This document shows positions 10,677 to 19,161 of a stretch of 64,000 nucleotides of DNA, piece after piece. Position 1 is the first letter of the stretch. Each line of letters starts with the position of its first letter. The position numbers and the translations under genes are program-made. A model generated the notes under the pieces. It had not been told where the DNA came from. It made no database searches and was given only the letters and a program-made list of their open reading frames with translations. This DNA is from Metellina segmentata (lineage: Eukaryota > Arthropoda > Arachnida > Araneae > Tetragnathidae): assembly GCA_947359465.1 (NCBI GenBank), contig OX375872.1, positions 138,341,432-138,405,431 of the forward strand, read 5' to 3'.

Positions 10677-11618
10677 ATGACTTATTTAGTTAAGGGAAAG
10701 AAAGAGGACTTGATCAAATTGGTGGAGGAGATAGATTTAGAAATCACCGTAGAAAAATCCATAAAACAATTAGTGAATCTTATTACTTCAAGTGAGGGAT
10801 ATGATGAGGAATTCAAAAAAGCACTTTTTAGTAGAATTATAGAAACTCGAAAGACAAATGAAGCCCTTGAAGAAAAGCGGAGAAATGAAGCCCTTGAAGA
10901 AAAGCGGAGAATTGAAGCCCTTGAACTTGAAGAAAAGCGGAGAATTGAAGAAGAAAAGCGGAGAATTGAAGCCCTTGAAGAAAAGCGGAGAATTGAAGAC
11001 CTTGAAGAAAAGCAGAAAGAACGAGAGTATGAGTTGGAAAAATTGAGAATAGAAGCAACTAGTCAAACCCAGCGAGGTGCACTTGATAATTCTAGACCAT
11101 CGAATCGAGACTTGACCAAGATCCTTCCGAAATACGACATGAAAGATTATATGAGTCTTTATTTAATCTTGTTCGAGCGACAGGCAACTTTGCTGTCGCT
11201 GGGAAAAGAAATGTGGGTATCTCACCTATTAAGTTTGATCCCCCAAGAGATTGCTCATATAATAGCCCGTGAACCAGCTGACCTAGCTACAAATTATGAT
11301 CACATCAAAAATATTCTGTTAAAAAGGTTCAAACTAACACCAGAAAGATTTAGACAGTTATTTAGTTCACACCATAAAGCAGTTGATCGGAACTGGAGGG
11401 ATTTCTATCATGAATTGTCTACTTATTTCGATGGATGGATTGCAGATTGTCAGGTCCTTACTTTTGAAAAACTGAGAGATTTGATCATCACAGATCAGAT
11501 GAAGAAAAAAACACCATCCGAATTTAAAGATATGTATCTCAGAGAATGGACAGAAATAAACTCCCCTACAGATTTGGTGGAACTGTTGGAGAAGTTTGAA
11601 GACGTAGACGAACTGTGA
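10677..11618 (+). CDS. gag: Gag polyprotein with coiled coil and SCAN-like capsid
   Basis: An intact 313-residue ORF encoding the structural protein that builds the element's particle around its RNA. Residues 1-57 form a short helical N-terminal module. Residues 58-125 are a highly charged coiled coil made of repeated EALEEKRRIE-like units, matching a roughly 27-bp DNA repeat at 10855-11010. Residues 145-215 look like capsid N-domain (KILPKYDMKDYMSLYLILFE, MWVSHLLSLIPQEIA). Residues 218-308 (RFKLTPERFRQLF, WRDFYHELSTYFDGW, TFEKLRDLIITDQM, LVELLEKFE) have the spacing and helices of a SCAN domain, which is known to derive from the Gmr1-like capsid. The stop TGA overlaps the next ORF, which lies in the -1 frame. 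The ATG at 10677 is preceded by TTAATC. No zinc knuckle lies within this ORF. Confidence 0.88.
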   Translation: MTYLVKGKKEDLIKLVEEIDLEITVEKSIKQLVNLITSSEGYDEEFKKALFSRIIETRKTNEALEEKRRNEALEEKRRIEALELEEKRRIEEEKRRIEALEEKRRIEDLEEKQKEREYELEKLRIEATSQTQRGALDNSRPSNRDLTKILPKYDMKDYMSLYLILFERQATLLSLGKEMWVSHLLSLIPQEIAHIIAREPADLATNYDHIKNILLKRFKLTPERFRQLFSSHHKAVDRNWRDFYHELSTYFDGWIADCQVLTFEKLRDLIITDQMKKKTPSEFKDMYLREWTEINSPTDLVELLEKFEDVDEL

Positions 11619-12266
11619 AACGAAACCCTGTCTTTGCGAAAGACGAGTTCGAGGGTCGAGTTCAAAACAAGTTTGAAAAGACCGATAATCCACCAAGGAG
11701 AAGTGATACCATGAATGGTAAAGGGGTTAAGATAGAACGAAGATTTTCCGAACAAGACCCTAATCCGGAATTCGACCGCAGGAGACAGATGCGGTGTTTT
11801 CATTGCAACCAGCCTGGTCATATCCGACCAAATTGTCCAAAGTTGAAGAAACCTTCGGAAACTGTAAATTACATTTCGGACAAAGAACCTGAGAAATACC
11901 TGGAACCGTATATCATGAAAGGACAAATAAACGGTCAGGATATAAATCTACTAAGAGACACCGAAGCGACCATTGATATTGTGTGTCGGAAATTGGTGAA
12001 TTCAGCTGACATGACGGGTGAACATGTTTGGGTACAGCAACCTTTGGATTCTAGCTCAACTTGTTTACCTCTTGCCGAAGTTTTGGTAGAGTGTGAATTG
12101 GGAAAAACGCTGACTAAAATTGCTGTAATTCCAGATGAACTAGACCGCGGACGATATCTTTTAGGGAATCGGACTGCTGCCTTGTTAAAAAGGGAATATT
12201 GTCAATCTGTGGATCAAATAAATGCAGTACTGACAAGGCATCAGAAAAAAGTGAAAGAAAGGGAAG

Positions 12267-12327
<61 letters not shown>

Positions 12328-12337
12328 CTTTAATTAA
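11615..12337 (+). pseudogene. pol: Zinc knuckle and aspartic protease region of pol, inactive-looking
   Basis: It opens in the -1 frame relative to gag, overlapping its stop. One CCHC zinc knuckle (C61, C64, H69, C74: CFHCNQPGHIRPNC) would bind RNA. The retropepsin motif follows at residues 112-122, LLRDTEATIDI. The invariant Gly of Asp-Thr-Gly is replaced by Glu (GAA at 11963-11965, one transition from GGA). LPLAEVLVECELGKTLTKIAV and a later GRYLLGNRTAAL (flap and C-terminal part) are present. The ORF then runs into a (TC)28 microsatellite and stops in the wrong frame. No valid start is needed if it was expressed by frameshifting or reinitiation at GTGA. No clear slippery heptamer is seen. 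Confidence 0.85.
12269..12324. repeat. (TC)28 microsatellite inside pol
   Basis: Fifty-six bases of perfect TC dinucleotides lie between the protease and integrase. Upstream coding is in the frame of 11615. Downstream coding resumes (TTAATTAAAGAATCCGAAAA onward) in the frame of 12327. The microsatellite length therefore determines whether the two parts are in frame, and here they are not. Confidence 0.97.
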
Positions 12338-13079
12338 AGAATCCGAAAACCCTATACCAGCCGAAGAATTCATTACATTGGAAAAAAATGAAGTGGAATC
12401 AGGGGAAGTAAGCGACGAGTTCACTCAGGTGGCAGAAGATCAAGATATCACTGAATTGTTAAAAGTGGATACTGAGTAGCTAATCAAGGCTCAAGGTGAA
12501 GATGAAGAGATGAGCTCTCAAGTAAAACAAATCCAAAATGGAAACCCTCCTAAAGATTTTGAACTGGTGAAAGGCCGACTTTTGGTAAAGATCAAGAAGG
12601 ACAAGAGTGGTATTGAAAGGAAGCTCATTGTCGTGCCAATAGAGTATCGAGAGAAGATACTGAAATTGTGTCATGAAGGCACGTCAGTTCATCTTGGGAC
12701 CACCAAGACCAAAGACAGAATGACCAAGTACTTTTTCTGGAAAAACTGTTACAAAGAAGCAGAGGACTTCGTGAAGGCTTGCGATTCCTGCCAGAGAGCT
12801 GGAAAGGCAAGGGACAAGAAAAAAGCGCCCATGACTCTTGTTCCAGTGATTACTGAAGTTTTTTCCCGAATTAATATTGACGCTGTAGGAACTTTGCCCG
12901 AGACGGACTCAGGCCAAAAATACCTGATTACGGCAATGTGTTTGTCGTCGAAGTACCCAGATGCTGTGGCAGTTCCAAAAATAACATCTAGATCCGTGAT
13001 TAATGCTCTCCTTCAGATTTTTAGTCGAATGGGTTTTCCTAAAGAGATTCAACACGACCACAGGGAACCTCGTTTATGA
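12327..13079 (+). pseudogene. pol: Integrase zinc-binding and catalytic core, first part
   Basis: The DDE integrase that joins element cDNA to the host chromosome. After an acidic linker broken by TAG at 12477-12479, an uninterrupted stretch from 12510 carries an HHCC zinc-binding domain (H55 and H61 in LCHEGTSVHLG; C91 and C94 in KACDSCQRAG). The catalytic core follows, with the first Asp in SRINIDAVG (residue 124) and the second in QHD (residue 183). A frame change within 13056-13064 truncates it. The usual D-x-GTSF block continues in the next ORF. Its position upstream of reverse transcriptase is the defining oddity of the element. Confidence 0.9.
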
Positions 13080-14539
13080 GCGAACTCACATCAGAATTTT
13101 TTGAACGTTTCGGCATCAAGGTGGTACTTAGCTCTGTGTATCATCCCCAGAGCAATCCGGTAGAAAGGTTTCATCGTACCCTGAAACGGATTTTGAGAGT
13201 TTTGTGTACCGAAGAAGGACCAGATTGGGAGAAGCATGTCCATGCTGTCTTGTTCGCCTTAAGGACAGTTACTCATGAATCCACCGGATTCAGTCCAGCT
13301 GAATTGGTTCATGGAAAAAACTTGCGGACTCCCGTCACTCTTCTGTATGAAAACTGGTTACAGCCGGAAGAAGGAAATGCTTCAGTTGTTGAATATATCC
13401 TCAATCTTCTGAGAAGATTGGAAAAATGTCGCAGCCTAGCCATTGATAATATGGAGGAAGCTGCCAAGAAAAGAAAAAAATGGTACGACAAAAATACCGT
13501 GAAACGTGAATTCAATGTTGGAGATAAGGTACTGGCACCTTCACCTGTAAATAAGTTAGCGGTTCAATGGCATGGTCCTGGGACCATTGAAAGCAAGATT
13601 TCGGAGACGAACTACTTTGTTGCCCTGCCTAACCGGAAAAATTCGTCACAAATCTATCATGTAAATTTATTGAAGCCTTACAACCAGAGGCCTGAATTCA
13701 TAAATCTGGTCACTACTTGCGAGGATGAAGAATCAGAGTTGGAAGAAGAATTCCCGCCTGTGGAAAACAATCCCAATATTTTTTATCTCGAGGAGATATT
13801 GAGAAACAGTGAAGTGAAAGGAAGACTGGATGACGACCAGATTGACCAGCTCAGTTGTGTTATATGTAAATATTCCAAGTGTTTCTCAAACGTGCCTGGC
13901 CTCACAGATCGTATCCAGTTTGATATCGAACTTTCTGAAATAAAGCCCATCTGTGCGAAGCCATATCGAATGTCGGTCCGACAATCTCAGATCTTGAAAG
14001 CCGAAATTGAAAAGATGCTCCAAATGAAAATTATTGAAGTGGGTGAGAGTGATTTCACTTCGCCTATGATTTTAGTCGAGGTACCAGGGAAAGACCCAAG
14101 GCCCTGCATTGACTATCGGAAGCTGAATGAAATCATGAAAACACAGTATTTTTCTATCCCTAACATCGAGGAAAGAGTGGAAGCCGTCTCCAATGCCAAA
14201 TTCATCACAGTTCTGGATTTGTCAAAAGATTACTGGCAAATTCCCATGACTAAAGGTGCTCAACGGTATGCCACTTTCGTGACCAGTTTTGGGTCGTTTC
14301 GACCATTAAGGATGCCGTTTGGACTGAAAAATGCTCCTTATTACTTCAGCAAAATGATGTCTGAGCTCTTGAGAGGGTATGACATGTTCGCAGTACCCTA
14401 TCTGGATGACGTGGCCATATTCTCCTTGGATTGGAGTTCTCACCTTAAACATCTAAATTGTGTTTTGGAGATAATAAGTAAAGCGGGCCTTCGTCTGAAA
14501 AGTAGCAAATGCAAATTTGCCCAAGAGAAAGTGATGTAG
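13076..14539 (+). pseudogene. pol: Integrase C-terminus fused to reverse transcriptase
   Basis: Residues 1-60 complete the integrase core: TSEFFERFGI and YHPQSNPVERFHRTLK with the catalytic Glu (residue 30). Residues 165-200 are a gypsy-type GPY/F module (WHGPGTIES, ISETNYFV, YHVNLLKPY), ending the integrase. An acidic linker (210-260) follows. Then the reverse transcriptase: FDIELSEIKPICAKPYRMS, RPCIDYRKLNE, VLDLSKDYWQIPM with Asp 381, FGLKNAP, and the catalytic YLDD at residues 442-445. TAG at 14537-14539 replaces the residue before LGH, a position that is normally Tyr, and cuts the protein in the thumb. Integrase and reverse transcriptase are read in one continuous frame, so the order is real and not an assembly of two fragments. 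Confidence 0.93.
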
Positions 14540-15211
14540 TTGGGACATTATGTGGTACAGGGGGAGAAGTCTCCTAATGAGTTGAAAATTCAGGCTATCC
14601 AAAAATTTTCTATTCCAACCACCAAGACAGACATTCGAGCATTCCTTGGATTAGCCGGGTATTATCGCCAATACAACCCAAATTTTTCTGTTATTGTTGC
14701 TCCTTTGACCGAACTCTTGAAGGGAAAAGTCAAGAAGTCCGAAATTCAGTGGACCAAAGAATGTCAACGGTCTTTTCAAGAACTGAAGAGGTGACTAACC
14801 CAGAACCCTATTCTGTATGCTCCTAACTTTAATGCCCCGTTTTATGTTCAATGTGATGCCTCAGATTTAGGCATGGGTATAGTGTTTTCCCAGAAGACAG
14901 AAAAGGGGAAGGAGCATCCTATTTTGTTCCTCAGCAAGAAGTTCTCAACCGCAGAGAGAAAATACGGAACTACCGAAAAGGAATGTGCCGCTATTGTGTT
15001 TGCTGTCAAGAAGCTACGATGCTACCTGGATGGACCTACCAAGTTCTTTATCCAAACTGATCATAATCCTCGAGTATGGTTAAAAAAGAACTCTGGGGTA
15101 AATCCGCGTCTCGTGAGATGGGCTCTTGCATTGCAGCCCTGGAACTATGAGGTAATCCATCGTCAGGGCAGAAAACACCAGAATGCTGACAGCCTTAGCC
15201 GACTGTTCTAA
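14540..15211 (+). pseudogene. pol: Reverse transcriptase thumb and RNase H
   Basis: Same frame as the preceding pol ORF after its TAG. The thumb/connection shows DIRAFLGLAGYYRQYNPNFS and QWTKECQRSFQELK. A second in-frame stop (TGA, 14792-14794) interrupts just before LTQNPILYAPNF. RNase H then reads to the natural end, with YVQCDASDLGMG (catalytic Asp), YGTTEKECAAIVFAV (Glu), FIQTDHNP (Asp) and NADSLSRLF. It would degrade the RNA strand of the hybrid. The stop TAA at 15209-15211 is followed only by the polypurine tract and LTR, which confirms that no integrase lies downstream. Confidence 0.93.
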
Positions 15212-15366
15212 GTTACCAAAATGTCCTTTGAGTTTATTTTTATAGTTTTTTAGGTAACTTGTGTGTGGCAGTTGTATGTATGTTTGTAAATATTTGTATG
15301 AAATTGTGTAGAATTTAGATTTTTTTTGAAGTTATGGTAACTTTTTACAGGGTAAAAAGTTATTCT

Positions 15367-15379
15367 AAGGGGAAAAGAG
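15367..15379 (+). promoter_or_regulatory. Polypurine tract
   Basis: AAGGGGAAAAGAG directly abuts (one base, T) the 3' LTR start at 15381. This is the expected primer for plus-strand DNA synthesis. Confidence 0.85.
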
Positions 15380-15380
15380 T

Positions 15381-15739
15381 TGTAACGTACACTTCCGGAA
15401 TATCTTTTAAATGTTATGATAGTATTTCTTTTTCCTTATTCCAAGATATTGTGATACTTCCTGTGTTTATTTATACTTCTTAATACTCTTGGAAAGGATA
15501 TCTTTTCTTTTGACATATTTATGTGAGCTTAAATGGTTTTCCCGGAAGTTCATATTTTTCTTTTATGATATTTTTTTGTAACGGCTTTGTAGTCGATTGG
15601 ATGCTTCTTTGAAGTGTGCACACGGTGCTGTGTTAGAGTATGATGAGATGTAGTTGTAACTGTGATATCGCTACCAATATCTAAATAAATGTTTTTTAAT
15701 TCTTTTAAAAAAGGCTATTTCTTTTATCACGACGTTACA
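15381..15739 (+). repeat. 3' LTR
   Basis: 359 bp with the same TGTAACG and CGTTACA ends as the 5' copy. By direct comparison it has five substitutions, an 18-bp loss and a TT gain relative to the 5' LTR, about 1.4% substitution. Confidence 0.95.
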
Positions 15740-15743
15740 GACT

Positions 15744-16609
15744 ACTTAAATAATAGTATGAAATATATTGAAATTTGTTGAGCTTACCTTTTAACCCGCT
15801 ATAAATAACGTAGAACTCTGTTAAACTAAAAAACAACAAACTTGAACTGTTAAAAAGATTTCCACAGTTCCACACACTACGTACTACTACGGACTAACGT
15901 ACTTAAAGTAATGGGGGACAGGTTTGGATAATCAACGGGATATAATTACACCATATTTGTGAGGATTAGTACGAATTAGTTGATTAACTTCAATGACTAT
16001 AATGGTTTATACTTGGTCTTCAAATGTAATAATCATTTGTACACCTTTTAAATAGAATTCTCCTTGCAATCTATTTATTAATGAGTAACATCTTTGCAGT
16101 TAATTCATGCGGCCATTAAAACAGTAGGAATCTTTTGACTGGAAAACGAAACGATATCTTCCAGACACAAATAATTAAGTTCATTTGGTATTGCGCTCCC
16201 CTAGTCACTGCTCGGAGGGATGGGCTTGAGGGACATTTCCTCTTGAAAATGTTTTTTCTCTATTTAAGATAGCATGTGAGATTTCCCGTATTATTTATAC
16301 TAATTACATTGGAAAATCTATCTAACAAAAGCCCCATAAAAGTAACTAAAACAGTACCGTGAAGTCAGAAGAGAAACCCATCCACTCTTTTTTTTATTAT
16401 GTAAACCCATCATACCGGTCAAGAACGGTCTGAATCAATTATCACTTTACAATCCGAACAAAAATAAATATTTATATTTTCCGAATTCCGACCCGTTTCT
16501 TAACGATGGCCCTGGTGATTGATTGTACGGCGAGCGAGTGAACCAAAGAAAAAAAAAACACCTTCCAAATTGAGCAAGCACAAACACTCACTTTCCTTTG
16601 AAGTACCGA
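15744..16609. other. No recognisable gene
   Basis: AT-rich flank of the retrotransposon. No motif, array or long ORF was recognised. Confidence 0.5.
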
Positions 16610-16611
16610 CA

Positions 16612-16745
16612 AGAAGCGGATCTTTTTGCTTGTGTCGAACTGTTCAGTTCACCGTCCACACTTGAACGAGCAATCAATCAAACATATCGCCGAGGTTAAT
16701 CAATCATCCTTGTTCAGTTCGGTTCGTCCAGTGTGGACGGGGCTT
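16612..16745. repeat. Short dispersed repeat (GTCCAC-ended), second copy
   Basis: Reverse complement of the 8165-8290 repeat: TTAATCAATCATCC and GTCCAGTGTGGACGGGGCTT match. TTCACCGTCCACACTTGAACG near its left end suggests imperfect terminal inverted repeats. It abuts the Harbinger remnant. Confidence 0.55.
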
Positions 16746-16889
16746 GAGAAAGCGGAGCTGTTATCTTGCGGCCGTGATACGTCATGATGCGGCGGAAGTA
16801 CCAAGGCGGCCGTCTTAACGGAGACCATAGGTGTCAACTTAGACGGACAGAATACTTGGAGAACGGACGATCTAGACGTAGCGTTATTA

Positions 16890-17084
16890 GTGTATTTGGA
16901 AGATGAGGAATCATCGGAAGACGAAAACTATCGTTTGCAGGAGTGTGGGGTATTTAAAAATACTGCTGCAGATGGTGCACTTCAAATTTTAGTGCGTCGC
17001 CATCTGCATTGCAATGAGGAAAAATTCAGACAATACTTTCGATTAACACTATTATTGTTTGATTACGTACTAAATCACGTATAA
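16890..17084 (+). pseudogene. Harbinger nuclease, N-terminal segment
   Basis: Acidic start YLEDEESSEDENY, then RRHLHCNEEKFRQYFRLTL and LLFDYVLNHV, typical of the helical N-terminus of Harbinger DDE nucleases (FRxxFRLxxxxFdxLL). The family sense continues briefly as SKPYNRHKK near 17100 and is then lost. It is probably separated from 18846 by an intron or insertion. Confidence 0.6.
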
Positions 17085-17159
17085 GAGATGATTTAACTTC
17101 AAAACCCTACAATAGACACAAAAAAACGGTATACGAAGTTATGCATACTTGTGAGGTAT

Positions 17160-18330
17160 GTACACTGATTCACAAACAATGTAATTTAAAGTAAAAGTGC
17201 TAATTTGATTTGCTGCCGGATAAAGTAAAATTTCGGAAATACCACTAAAGCTAGTGCTCGGTTTTGATGATGACTCGTTTATTTGACATTGACTCGTTTG
17301 AAAACTTGTGTCCAGTGATGTGAATAGAGTAAATACATGGTGGGTAGGGGTAAATATAAATGTGTATTTACCCATTTCTTAAATACCCTTAAGACCACAA
17401 AAATATATAACACTGTTCCACTAAATTTTGCAAGAAATATATATAATGAACCTTTAAAATCAAATGTAAGAAATATGTAATATACCTTTAAAATAAAATT
17501 GTAAGAAATATTTAATATTCCTTAAAATAAAATTGTAAGAAATATATAATATACATTTAAAATCAAATTTTAAATTGTTCTTAAAATTACTTATTTTTAA
17601 ATGCAATAATGTTTACAATCAGTAGGTGGCAATGTGGTTTATGCAAACAAAAGGTGAAGTACTGTATTGCTGGCTGTAGATAAATTTCTCCTGACAAGGC
17701 AAAATTTTATTCGGCACAAGAAAATTGTAACCCCATTTCATGAAGGAAAAAAAGGATGTTTTTCAAAAAATGCTTTAAAACACAGGTCAATAATGAGGCA
17801 GGGTTTTTAAGCAACATTTATGTTTTTGGGATGAGTATAAAAATTAAATATACCATGATAAAATTACTCTATATACATTTTATTACAAATTTTTCTTAGA
17901 AGATATTCAGATCTTTATTTCTTTAAATTTAGTGGCAATCACCTTACTACAGTTAGATTAGTCTCAGACTTTGCTTCTACATTCCAAGGTATTGAACACA
18001 ATGGACCTGTTTCAGTAGGCTCTTCAACACATATGTAGCTTCTCAGATTACACTGTATAATTGTATAGATTTTAAAAAAGAGTATAAATTGGTTGGTATC
18101 AGTAAGATAAGATTTTCATCAACATATTGACAGGATTTAAGAGATTCACACAGAAAAATGTACTTTCTTTATCACATTACATTTATATTGTTTTCCTTTC
18201 TCATAAAAAATTGGAAATGTCCATTCTATATTAAAGGTTAGTGTTTAAAATAAATGCCCGGACATTTTACATCACTGCTTGTGTCTGAATAAATTTGACC
18301 GTGGTCATTCAATGTTTCCTTTGTTGATTG
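17160..18330. other. AT-rich interior between Harbinger coding segments
   Basis: Mostly AT-rich with a short imperfect repeat of TAAGAAATATATAA type near 17430-17560. A stretch near 17240-17290 (CTAGTGCTCGGTTTTGATGA) resembles 18355-18400 and may be a duplicated part of the MADF gene. Confidence 0.45.
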
Positions 18331-18339
18331 TGGAAGTAT

Positions 18340-18830
18340 CGTTTCTGGAAAGATAGTGCTCGGTGTTGAGCTCGATCTTGATGATGAATCGTTGGTATGT
18401 CTTGAATCGTTTAACAACCAACGACGAAATTTGAATCCACCTCTCGAACTTATTTATGCCGTTGAAGCTTTTTTATAATTTTCGCCATAGAGTTGAAGAA
18501 AATGTCTGTTTCATCCAATTCATTTTGAGCAGGATTTGCTTTTCGCTGAGTTATTTCTTTCAGTTGCTGCAATCGTTCCTCAGTGCGTGTTAATCTTTTC
18601 TTATCTCGCATGACGTCGTCTTTCCTACCATCCCCTTTGTTATTACATCTTTAGTGATATCTTCGTTACAATTTATTGTGTTTCTTTGTAATGAAGGAAT
18701 GCTATCCAAGAATGATAGGAGATCAGACCACTTCTTCGCTGCTTCTCCACCTGAACCAGTGTCAGGTTTTCCTTACGCCGAATATAATAATTCCTTACGT
18801 AGGCCCATCTGTTACGGCAGTCATAACCCG
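18340..18830 (-). pseudogene. MADF/Myb-like partner protein of Harbinger, degenerate
   Basis: Reading the minus strand from about 18830: CRNRWAYVRNYYIRRKG, a frame change, then GSGGEAAKKWSDLLSFLDS. This matches the MADF fold of Harbinger-associated DNA-binding proteins (WxxLRdxYxrxxk, then GsgakKKWkyfdqLsFL). A charged helical tail with LKEITQRK-like residues follows near 18570. In-frame stops make it non-functional. Such proteins help the nuclease reach DNA and the nucleus. Confidence 0.55.
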
Positions 18831-18845
18831 CAAAAAATGAAAATT

Positions 18846-19088
18846 ATAATTTATTTCTTATTTCAGGCATTTGGCCATGGGAGTCTTTCCGATCACTTGC
18901 TTTCCAGTTTCGAGTAAGCCATTCCTGGAAAAGCGTCATAATAAGAGAAGTTGCTAAGGCCATTATCAAAAGAGAGAGAATGTTCAAGTTAATTATGCCG
19001 TTCCCAACAGACGATCAACTACAAACAGAAACTATTTTTTTTCAAAATGGAATTATCCAAACTGCGTCGGAGCGATAGATGGAAAACA
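18846..19088 (+). pseudogene. Harbinger nuclease, catalytic segment
   Basis: TTATTTCTTATTTCAG at about 18855-18870 is a plausible splice acceptor. Downstream, WESFRSLAFQFRVSHSWKSV, IIREVAKAIIKRERM and, after a frame change, WNYPNCVGAIDGKHT are read. The Asp in GAIDGKH is the first catalytic Asp of Harbinger nucleases. Coding is lost at 19088 where a different element starts, so the remaining two catalytic residues are not in this window. Confidence 0.7.
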
Positions 19089-19161
19089 TACACTACGTGT
19101 CCAAAAAAAAAAAAGTAGCAACTGAAATTTAAACGTTACGTTTTGGGACGACTGTGATTCT

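Larger units (their letters stand above)
9052..15739 (+). mobile_element. Complete Gmr1-like Ty3/gypsy LTR retrotransposon
   Basis: A 6.69-kb element bounded by TGTAACG...CGTTACA LTRs and flanked by a perfect 4-bp duplication, GACT (9048-9051 and 15740-15743). Order: LTR, primer site, 77-bp repeat leader, gag with coiled coil and SCAN-like capsid, zinc knuckle plus protease, integrase, reverse transcriptase, RNase H, polypurine tract, LTR. Integrase lies before reverse transcriptase and nothing coding follows RNase H. This order is known from Ty1/copia and, within Ty3/gypsy, from the Gmr1 group. The reverse transcriptase, RNase H and integrase GPG/NYF module are gypsy-like. The LTRs differ by five substitutions, an 18-bp indel and a 2-bp indel. 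Pol is broken at several points, so the copy is not autonomous. Confidence 0.93.
16746..19088 (+). mobile_element. PIF/Harbinger transposon remnant
   Basis: Left part of a PIF/Harbinger element. It holds a 5' segment with GCCGTGATACGTCATGATG (shared with the MITE at 28948-29765), transposase N-terminus, MADF partner gene on the opposite strand, and the first catalytic block of the nuclease. The remainder is missing beyond 19088, where a Tc1 begins. Two divergent genes, nuclease and MADF/Myb-like, are the standard Harbinger arrangement. Confidence 0.65.

Noticed and set aside
10788..11066. Minus-strand ORFs rich in FNSPLFFK / LQFSAFLQG repeats
   Set aside because: Antisense shadow of the gag coiled-coil repeats.
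11600..11625. Programmed -1 slippery site between gag and pol
   Set aside because: The frames fit a -1 shift and the ORFs overlap at GTGA, but no X-XXY-YYZ heptamer is visible near the gag stop.
12114..12326. Minus-strand ORF starting with repeated Arg-Glu
   Set aside because: Translation of the (TC)28 microsatellite.
12327..14539. Two separate retrotransposons giving a false integrase-first order
   Set aside because: The integrase core, its GPG/NYF module and the reverse transcriptase are read in one frame without a break, inside one pair of LTRs and one target duplication.
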